Source: Thermoplasmata archaeon (GTDB lineage: Archaea > Thermoplasmatota > Thermoplasmata > Thermoplasmatales > Thermoplasmataceae). From it: a stretch of 10,401 nucleotides of DNA. The stretch spans positions 1 to 10,401 of the forward strand of contig JAJZZZ010000048.1 of assembly GCA_021797265.1 (NCBI GenBank), written 5' to 3'. The position numbers were made by a program, and so were the translations under genes. Below, piece by piece: positions 5,916 through 10,401 of the stretch. The notes under the pieces are model-generated. The model ran no database searches, was not told the DNA's origin, and saw only the letters and a program-made list of their open reading frames with translations. Within the stretch, counting starts at the first letter, position 1, and each line of letters opens with the position of its first letter.

Positions 5916-6793
5916 TGCGTCTCTTTTTCAAGCAGGCTTTCCCATCTTCTGTCAACTTCTTCCTGCAGGGTCCTGATTTCGTCCTCGTCCATGTGGGAAA
6001 ACCTCTTCTGGGACTGGACGTATTCCCTGACTGTAACAGGCTTGCTGGGTCTGGTGAGCCGGAATGTGCCTGAAGAGTACTCATACAGCGGGAACATCCT
6101 CGACTGCACTGCCATCCGTGATACCTCAATGGTTTTCTCTGGCGGGTAGTACCAGCCTGTGGGGCACGGTGCAAGGATCTGTATGAACTTTGGGCCGTTG
6201 ACCTTCTTTGCATTCTGCACCTTGCGGATCAGATCTTCAGGATATGCAATGGTGGCTGTTGCCACGTATGGAACCCCCTGAGCCATCATTATATCCGCCA
6301 CAACCTTCTTCTGCTGTTTCTTGAAATTTCTGTCCAGGCCAACAGGGGTAGTTGTGGTTTCAGCACCGTAAGGCGTGCTGCCGGACCTCTGGACACCGGT
6401 ATTCATATAGCCCTCATTGTCGTACATAATGTAGAAAACGTTGTGCCCCCGCTCCATGGCCCCGGATAGCGACTGGAGGCCTATGTCCGCTGTCCCTCCG
6501 TCTCCTGCAAACCCAACAACGTTGTAATCACTGTCACCCCTTATATCCAGTGCCTCCCTCAGGCCACTTATTGATGCACCCGTTGCCGCGAATGGAGTGT
6601 AAACCATTGGTATGTCAAGAGTCCGGTTTGGCATTGCACCCGGAATTACCGCCCAGCACGAGGCTGGCACGGAGACCACAGTCTTCTTTCCAAGTGCCTT
6701 CAGAACATATCTCATTGCCAGTGTTGCACCACAACCCTGGCAGGCCGTGTGTCCAGGCTCCATAAGTTCCTGTTCAGGAATGGATGTGGGCAT
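5912..6793 (-). CDS. porB: Pyruvate:ferredoxin oxidoreductase, beta subunit
   Basis: TPP- and cluster-binding subunit of the complex that converts pyruvate and CoA to acetyl-CoA, CO2 and reduced ferredoxin. Numbering from ATG at 6793 (293 residues), the likely proximal 4Fe-4S ligands are C18 and C21 (HTACQGCGA), C46 (PASCWA) and C210 (APCPTGW). The TPP/Mg motif begins with GDGGTADIG (97-105) and ends with YDNEGYMNTGVQ (124-135). Length is normal. A GTG directly before the ATG is in frame, but a strong GGTGATC site fits the ATG. The start overlaps the porA stop as TGATG, so translation is coupled. Last gene of porGDAB, with a stop codon overlapping that of the convergent protease gene. Pyruvate is the most likely substrate; a branched-chain 2-oxoacid enzyme of the same family cannot be excluded. 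Confidence 0.93.
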   Translation of the reverse strand: MPTSIPEQELMEPGHTACQGCGATLAMRYVLKALGKKTVVSVPASCWAVIPGAMPNRTLDIPMVYTPFAATGASISGLREALDIRGDSDYNVVGFAGDGGTADIGLQSLSGAMERGHNVFYIMYDNEGYMNTGVQRSGSTPYGAETTTTPVGLDRNFKKQQKKVVADIMMAQGVPYVATATIAYPEDLIRKVQNAKKVNGPKFIQILAPCPTGWYYPPEKTIEVSRMAVQSRMFPLYEYSSGTFRLTRPSKPVTVREYVQSQKRFSHMDEDEIRTLQEEVDRRWESLLEKETH

Positions 6794-7980
6794 CACTGAT
6801 CACCCCTTGTGTTGATGAAAACAGTACCTTCCTTACCAGCCGCCATCATATTTATCATTTCTTCTATATCCTCCTCCCTTACATCACGGCCCCCAATTCC
6901 TGCCACAAATCCTGTTACAGGAATGTCTGATCTGCCATACAGTGCTGCCCTGATCTCGTTGAACACGGTTCCTCCGGATCCAAATGACACTGATCTGTCG
7001 ATCACGCCTATGTGGGCAGCATCCTTTGTAGCGCGCACAATATCCTCGGCAGGGAATGGCCTGAAATACCTTATTCTGATTATCCCAACTTTCCTGCCAT
7101 CGGCCCTCAGCTTCCCTGCAACATATTTTGCAGTGGATGCCACAGTGCCTGATGCAATGAGTATGTATTCCGCCCCCTCCGTCATGTATTCCTCGATCAG
7201 CCCGCCGTAGTCACGGCCAAGGATCTCAGAGAATTCCCTGGTCACCTTCTTGATAACGTTTGCAGATTTCCACATGCTCTCCATCATGTCCTTCTTCAGT
7301 TCCATGAATGGCCCGTCAGGCGTGGAATATGAGCCATAGCCCATGGGGCGGTCCGAATCGACCTTGAAGCCCAGGCGGAATTCGGGAAGAAATTCGTCAA
7401 CAAGCTCCTGGTCCGGTATCGCAACCTGCTCCGAAGTGTGTGACAGTATGAAGGCGTCCTCCATACTCATAAAGGGAAGCATCACACCTGAATCCTCCGC
7501 AATCCGGTAACCCATTATGAGCGTATCCATGGCTTCCTGATTGGATTCACTGTAGACCTGAATCCATCCCGTGTCCTTCTGGTTCATGCTGTCGGACTGG
7601 TCAGACCATATATTCCATGGGGGGCCAATAGCCCTGTTGACAACACTCATGACAATTGGAAGGCGCTGGCCCGCAACCCAGTGCAGCATCTCATGCATGT
7701 ATAGAAGGCCCTGTGAGCTTGTTGCAGTGTAAGACCTCACGCCTGCAATTTCACTTGCAAATACAGCTGCCATGGCACTGTGTTCGCTCTCCACCTCAAC
7801 GTACCTGGCGCTGATCTCCCTGTTTGCCACCATTTCAGCCAGTTTTTCCACAATTGTGGTCTGCGGGGTTATGGGGTAAGCAGAGATGAAGCCAACTTTT
7901 GACAGGCGAACGCCCTCTGCAACAGCCTCGTTGCCGGTCATTATTGATGTTTTTGATCCTATTTCCCTCATTCCAGTCAT
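6793..7980 (-). CDS. porA: Pyruvate:ferredoxin oxidoreductase, alpha subunit
   Basis: A 395-residue subunit that forms the 2-oxoacid and TPP pyrimidine side of the active site. Visible family motifs: AYPITPQTT (34-42), VEVESEHSA (61-69) with the glutamate expected to touch the TPP pyrimidine, TATSSQGL (85-92), IGPPWNIWSDQSD (118-130), and in the C-terminal transketolase-like domain IRIRYFRPFP (301-310) and GVIDRSVSFGSGG (325-337). Length fits the four-subunit archaeal enzyme. ATG at 7980 overlaps the porD stop by 4 nt (ATGA). GAGGAGG lies immediately upstream and is closer than usual, so the second ATG at 7971 is an alternative start. It ends in the TGATG overlap with porB. Confidence 0.93.
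   Translation of the reverse strand: MTGMREIGSKTSIMTGNEAVAEGVRLSKVGFISAYPITPQTTIVEKLAEMVANREISARYVEVESEHSAMAAVFASEIAGVRSYTATSSQGLLYMHEMLHWVAGQRLPIVMSVVNRAIGPPWNIWSDQSDSMNQKDTGWIQVYSESNQEAMDTLIMGYRIAEDSGVMLPFMSMEDAFILSHTSEQVAIPDQELVDEFLPEFRLGFKVDSDRPMGYGSYSTPDGPFMELKKDMMESMWKSANVIKKVTREFSEILGRDYGGLIEEYMTEGAEYILIASGTVASTAKYVAGKLRADGRKVGIIRIRYFRPFPAEDIVRATKDAAHIGVIDRSVSFGSGGTVFNEIRAALYGRSDIPVTGFVAGIGGRDVREEDIEEMINMMAAGKEGTVFINTRGDQ
6798..6804 (-). promoter_or_regulatory. Strong ribosome binding site of porB inside the porA 3' end
   Basis: GGTGATC on the minus strand, part of GGGGTGATC, matches seven bases of the archaeal anti-Shine-Dalgarno complement. It ends 4 nt before the ATG at 6793 and lies wholly inside the last codons of porA. 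It sets the porB start and shows that porA and porB are translated from one message. Confidence 0.7.
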
Positions 7981-8264
7981 TCCTCCTCAAATTTCATTTC
8001 TATACATTTCTCCGGGCATTCATTTGCACATATTCCGCATCCCTTGCAGTAATCGTAGTCTATGACCGGAATGCTGAACGCCGTAACCTTCTGGTTTGGT
8101 GCCGGAGTCGTGCGCCCATCCTCAAGATTTATTGCATTGTCGGGGCAGAATTTCCAGCATATCTCGCACCTTATGCAGCTTGAATAGTCTATGACAGGCT
8201 TCAGTGTCCTCCACAGGCCTGTATGGTTTGCCCTTGAACTGGTCTCCGCCAGTGGAACCAGCAC
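7977..8264 (-). CDS. porD: Pyruvate:ferredoxin oxidoreductase, delta subunit (2x[4Fe-4S] ferredoxin)
   Basis: A small ferredoxin-like subunit that carries electrons from the TPP-proximal cluster to external ferredoxin. From GTG at 8264 (95 residues), cluster motif one is C30, C33, C36, C40 (CIRCEICWKFCP) and motif two is C73, C76, C79, C83 (CKGCGICANECP). An extra C87 follows. Acidic tail FEEE. The frame opens at GTG 8276, inside the porG end, but GGGGTGG at 8273-8279 has 8-nt spacing to GTG 8264, so I prefer that start. TTG 8267 and GTG 8276 remain possible. The extension before the first cluster, with 'TGLWRTLKPVID', is typical of PorD. Lies between porG and porA, as in other archaeal por clusters. 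Confidence 0.9.
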   Translation of the reverse strand: MLVPLAETSSRANHTGLWRTLKPVIDYSSCIRCEICWKFCPDNAINLEDGRTTPAPNQKVTAFSIPVIDYDYCKGCGICANECPEKCIEMKFEEE

Positions 8265-8269
8265 CAATT

Positions 8270-8818
8270 CTACCACCCCATCCTTACGGAACTGTATGCC
8301 TTCTCGGCTGCGCTGACATTCACATCAGCCTTGGACGGAGACATTTCTGATATCGCCTCACGAATCTGGGTCATGTCAACAAGGCCTGTGCTCTTTGAGA
8401 AGGCACCCAGCATTGCGGTGTTGATAATGGGATTTGTCCTGTTGCCCAGTCCGAGGTCAGTGGCAATCCTGGTTGCATCCACTGTCGCCACGTGGTAAGG
8501 AAGGCCAAGATCTTCTGGGGCTTCGGGTGAATTGAGTATGAGTGATGACCCGGGCTTCATCCCTGCAGTCACGTCAACGGTCTCCATCACCTTGCTGTCC
8601 AGCACCACCACAACATCAGGATTGTAAACCTGTGTCTTCAGCAGTATGGGCGTGGTGTCAATCCGCGTGAACGCTGTCACAGGTGCTCCCCTTCGCTCCG
8701 TCCCGAAAAATGGAAATGATATTACATACTCACCGGACAGGAAGGATGCCAGAGCCAGCATCTTTGAAGCCGTTACCGCACCCTGTCCCCCTCTTCCGTG
8801 AAACCTGACTTCCAGCAT
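8270..8818 (-). CDS. porG: Pyruvate:ferredoxin oxidoreductase, gamma subunit
   Basis: First gene of the porGDAB operon. The 182-residue product has the family opening RFHGRGGQGAV (5-15) with the GRGGQG loop, then FFGTERRGAPV (37-47), VVVLDSKVM (73-81) and NPIINTAMLGAFSK (128-141), all usual in the gamma domain that shapes the CoA end of the active site. No cofactor-binding cysteine is present, as expected. ATG at 8818 is preceded at 8822-8826 by TGATC, part of the ribosome-binding consensus. In some archaea the gamma subunit is shared by Por and Vor enzymes, but only one set is visible here. A promoter lies directly upstream, behind the methionine synthase gene. Confidence 0.92.
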   Translation of the reverse strand: MLEVRFHGRGGQGAVTASKMLALASFLSGEYVISFPFFGTERRGAPVTAFTRIDTTPILLKTQVYNPDVVVVLDSKVMETVDVTAGMKPGSSLILNSPEAPEDLGLPYHVATVDATRIATDLGLGNRTNPIINTAMLGAFSKSTGLVDMTQIREAISEMSPSKADVNVSAAEKAYSSVRMGW

Positions 8819-8845
8819 ATTGATCAGGATTACCTTTGCACCACA

Positions 8846-8854
8846 ATATAATAA
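8846..8854 (-). promoter_or_regulatory. TATA box of the porGDAB operon
   Basis: TTATTATAT on the minus strand is centred about 32 nt before the porG ATG and predicts a leader of about 7 nt. A second AT-rich stretch, ATTATATG near 8868-8875, could serve instead and give a longer leader. The element is flanked by CACA and TGTG, forming an interrupted inverted repeat over the core promoter. Confidence 0.5.
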
Positions 8855-8910
8855 GATGTGCCCTTACATATAATGAGGAAAATTATTTAGGGAGCAACTG
8901 GAGGGTTTTC

Positions 8911-8922
8911 AAGAAAATAAAT
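8911..8922 (-). terminator. T-rich terminator after the methionine synthase gene
   Basis: TTTATTTTCTT occurs on the minus strand about 12 nt after the stop codon at 8934-8936. Archaeal RNA polymerase ends at T-rich stretches without needing a hairpin, and none is evident here. The site lies before the por promoter, so the two operons are probably separate. Confidence 0.4.
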
Positions 8923-8933
8923 GCCAGGTAATA

Positions 8934-9974
8934 TCAGAGTTCTTTCCTGACAGCTGCTGTGGCCAGAGCCATGTTCCTCAGCTTCTCAAAGCCGGTTTCC
9001 CTTGATCTTGTACGCAGGCCGCAATCCGGATTGATCCTGACCAGTGATGGATCTCCGATTATGTCCAGGGCTGTTTCAATACGGTCCTTAATGAGTTCCA
9101 CACTCTCAATGTCATCAATGTGCACATCCGTTACACCAAGGCCCATGAATTTCTTCCTTGACAGGGTATCATTCATGGCGGCATACTCCTTGAGGTCTGC
9201 ATATCCGGGACGGTGATCCAGCCCCTTCCCCAGTGTCAGGGTATCCCTGTTGGCGAATTCCAGATTCAGGCCATGCACCTTCAGATCAGCCATGGTGTTG
9301 TAGAGATATGCGTAATCTATACTGTAGCAGACGTGGATTGACGGTTCAATGCCGGAAATTCCCTCGAATGACCTGTTCACAGATTCCACAACTATGTCCA
9401 TCTCAGACGGATGTGTGGTGGCTGCCGGCTCATCTATCTGAACCTCGAAGATTTCACCTTTCCTGTGATGATCCCAGATTTCCTTGAGTTCCCTCAGTTC
9501 CTTGTTTATTGCGTCAGCATATGCATTTGCCAGTTCCCTCCTGTCCCTGTAGTATTCATTGAATGACCAGTCCATCATGGTGTATGGACCGGTTATTGGT
9601 AGCTTGAGCCTGTCGTGGGTGTTTGCAAGGAGAAATTCCAGTTCATCCCTGTGGAACGGATGCTTCCTCACCACCGGGCCTGTTACGCTGCCTTTCCTGT
9701 AGTACCTGTTGTCAAATGACCTGACCATTCCATAAAACTCAAGATTTCCAATGTTGTTTGCCAGAGCCTCATACATCTCCCACCGAAACATCTCCCCGCC
9801 GACTCCCAGATTCTCAAGCCCGGACTTCCTGAACAGGTCAAGAGTCTCTACTGTTGCTTTCCCAGCAAGCACGTTGAACTCCTCAGTTCCTTCCAGCTGG
9901 TGGAAATTCTTGCTCAGATATTCCGGTTTCCTGAAACTGCCTATTTCCTGTAAAATCAAATTCTTGTCCGCCAT
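8934..9974 (-). CDS. Core-MetE type methionine synthase (homocysteine methyltransferase, catalytic module)
   Basis: A 346-residue TIM-barrel protein matching the C-terminal catalytic half of cobalamin-independent methionine synthase. It should bind homocysteine as a zinc thiolate and methylate it to methionine. Motifs: IGSFRKP (11-17), VQIDEPA (178-184) with the substrate-binding Asp/Glu pair, and zinc ligands H214 and C216 (SIHVCYS), E239 (LNLEFAN) and C318 (INPDCGLRTR). LGVTDVHIDDIES (279-291) is also typical. Full MetE is about twice as long, so this belongs to the archaeal core-MetE/Mes proteins, whose methyl donor may be a corrinoid rather than folate; which Mes subgroup cannot be told by eye. 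ATG at 9974 has GGTGAG 4 nt upstream and is preferred over TTG at 9986. It follows the MetE N-domain-like gene with a 1-nt gap. Confidence 0.9.
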   Translation of the reverse strand: MADKNLILQEIGSFRKPEYLSKNFHQLEGTEEFNVLAGKATVETLDLFRKSGLENLGVGGEMFRWEMYEALANNIGNLEFYGMVRSFDNRYYRKGSVTGPVVRKHPFHRDELEFLLANTHDRLKLPITGPYTMMDWSFNEYYRDRRELANAYADAINKELRELKEIWDHHRKGEIFEVQIDEPAATTHPSEMDIVVESVNRSFEGISGIEPSIHVCYSIDYAYLYNTMADLKVHGLNLEFANRDTLTLGKGLDHRPGYADLKEYAAMNDTLSRKKFMGLGVTDVHIDDIESVELIKDRIETALDIIGDPSLVRINPDCGLRTRSRETGFEKLRNMALATAAVRKEL

Positions 9975-9975
9975 A

Positions 9976-10401
9976 TTACTCACCAAGCCCCGCCAGAAGC
10001 TTTACCTTCTGATCTGCAATCTTTCTTGGAAGAAAGTCCAGGTAATCAGAATTTGCCACGATCATCCTTTCAATGTTCATTCCCCTGGATAATTCCTCAG
10101 CCTTTTTTCTGATCTCGTCGACTGATTCCATCCTGGTGTTATGCCCATCCACCAGTTTGATTCCAGGAACGGTGGAATGATCTCTGGCAACCTGCAGGTT
10201 TGATCCGGTTGGGTCCACAATTATTGAATGGAACCTGTGTTGTTTGCCGGAGAATGTGTTTCCTTCAAGGTTTCCAGTGGTGAACAGCATAATTCCGGAA
10301 GGATCTGTTATGCGGGAAATGGCCTCCAGGGCGATCCCATCCACTTTGACCCGTTCCATTATGAAAGTTCTTGCCGGCTTCAGCTTTGTCACTATGCCAG
10401 C
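9976..10401 (-). CDS. MetE N-terminal-domain-like protein, C-terminal 141 residues (runs off right edge)
   Basis: The minus-strand frame is open to the window edge, and a GTG at 10392 is unlikely to be the true start because the sequence before it is also coding-like. The visible part resembles the end of the MetE N-terminal barrel: 'GIKLVDGHNTRMESVDEIRKKAEEL' type sequence near residues 77-101 parallels the VDGRN...L motif, and the last 30 residues, with ANSDYLDFLPRKIADQKVKLL, parallel the closing 'S..YLP...A..K...L' segment. No zinc ligands are expected in this half and none are seen. It lies 1 nt upstream of the catalytic module, so the two would be made together and may form a two-protein methionine synthase. 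Resemblance is moderate and by eye. A UroD/MetE-like protein of other function is possible. Confidence 0.7.
   Translation of the reverse strand, partial: AGIVTKLKPARTFIMERVKVDGIALEAISRITDPSGIMLFTTGNLEGNTFSGKQHRFHSIIVDPTGSNLQVARDHSTVPGIKLVDGHNTRMESVDEIRKKAEELSRGMNIERMIVANSDYLDFLPRKIADQKVKLLAGLGE

Noticed and set aside
5863..6213. 116-codon minus-strand frame across the protease/porB junction
   Set aside because: It is out of frame with porB on the same strand, which has intact family motifs, and it reads as Arg/Ser/Gln-rich sequence with no recognisable domain.
6809..7210. 133-codon plus-strand frame opposite porA
   Set aside because: Antisense to a conserved porA C-terminal domain. It has no promoter or ribosome binding site, and its Ser/Pro/Ile-rich product looks like the complement of porA codons.
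8540..8550. GTGATGA resembling a C box of a C/D guide RNA on the plus strand
   Set aside because: It lies inside porG coding sequence, and I could not find a matching D box (CTGA) with proper spacing or a terminal stem.
1..10401. tRNA, rRNA, CRISPR array, insertion sequence or phage genes
   Set aside because: No tRNA-like cloverleaf, regularly spaced direct repeats, transposase motifs or terminal inverted repeats were seen on reading both strands.

Overview
The window looks like chromosomal DNA of an acidophilic euryarchaeon of the Thermoplasmatales type. The signs are an archaeal-type primase small subunit, a four-gene pyruvate:ferredoxin oxidoreductase, a split core-MetE methionine synthase, a large Cys-free sequon-rich acid protease of family S53, AT-rich TATA boxes 20-30 nt before start codons, and GGTGATC-type ribosome binding sites. 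Base composition is near 50% G+C by eye. Genus cannot be fixed from the sequence alone. Coding density is very high, no gene-free stretch exceeds about 120 nt, and I see no tRNA, rRNA, CRISPR or insertion sequence.

Layout from left to right. (1) 1-159, minus: N-terminus of an acyl-CoA dehydrogenase cut by the window edge, with its own TATA box and a 17-bp perfect palindrome (214-230) upstream. (2) 220-1223, minus: a two-gene unit of a short rubrerythrin (no rubredoxin domain) followed by a DUF3501 protein. (3) 1289-2446, minus: DNA primase small subunit PriS. (4) 2499-5915, plus: a 1138-residue cell-surface S53 (sedolisin/kumamolisin) protease, divergent from priS across one palindromic TATA element. 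(5) 5912-8818, minus: porG-porD-porA-porB, tightly overlapping, read toward the protease gene and sharing a CTAG stop overlap with it. (6) 8934-10401, minus: a core-MetE catalytic protein preceded by a MetE N-domain-like protein that runs off the right edge.

How the genes fit together. The Por complex oxidises pyruvate to acetyl-CoA and reduces ferredoxin, while the S53 protease at the acidic cell surface would supply peptides and amino acids that feed such 2-oxoacid metabolism. Rubrerythrin would protect oxygen-sensitive Fe-S enzymes such as Por from peroxide. Two 7-nt motifs are shared between the rubrerythrin and por core promoters in the same order, which may or may not mean common control.

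The least understood parts, and the best candidates for something undescribed, are the rubrerythrin-DUF3501 pair, the palindrome between it and the acyl-CoA dehydrogenase, the S53 protease with both calcium-site aspartates replaced, and the split methionine synthase. I did not find a wholly new multi-gene system.
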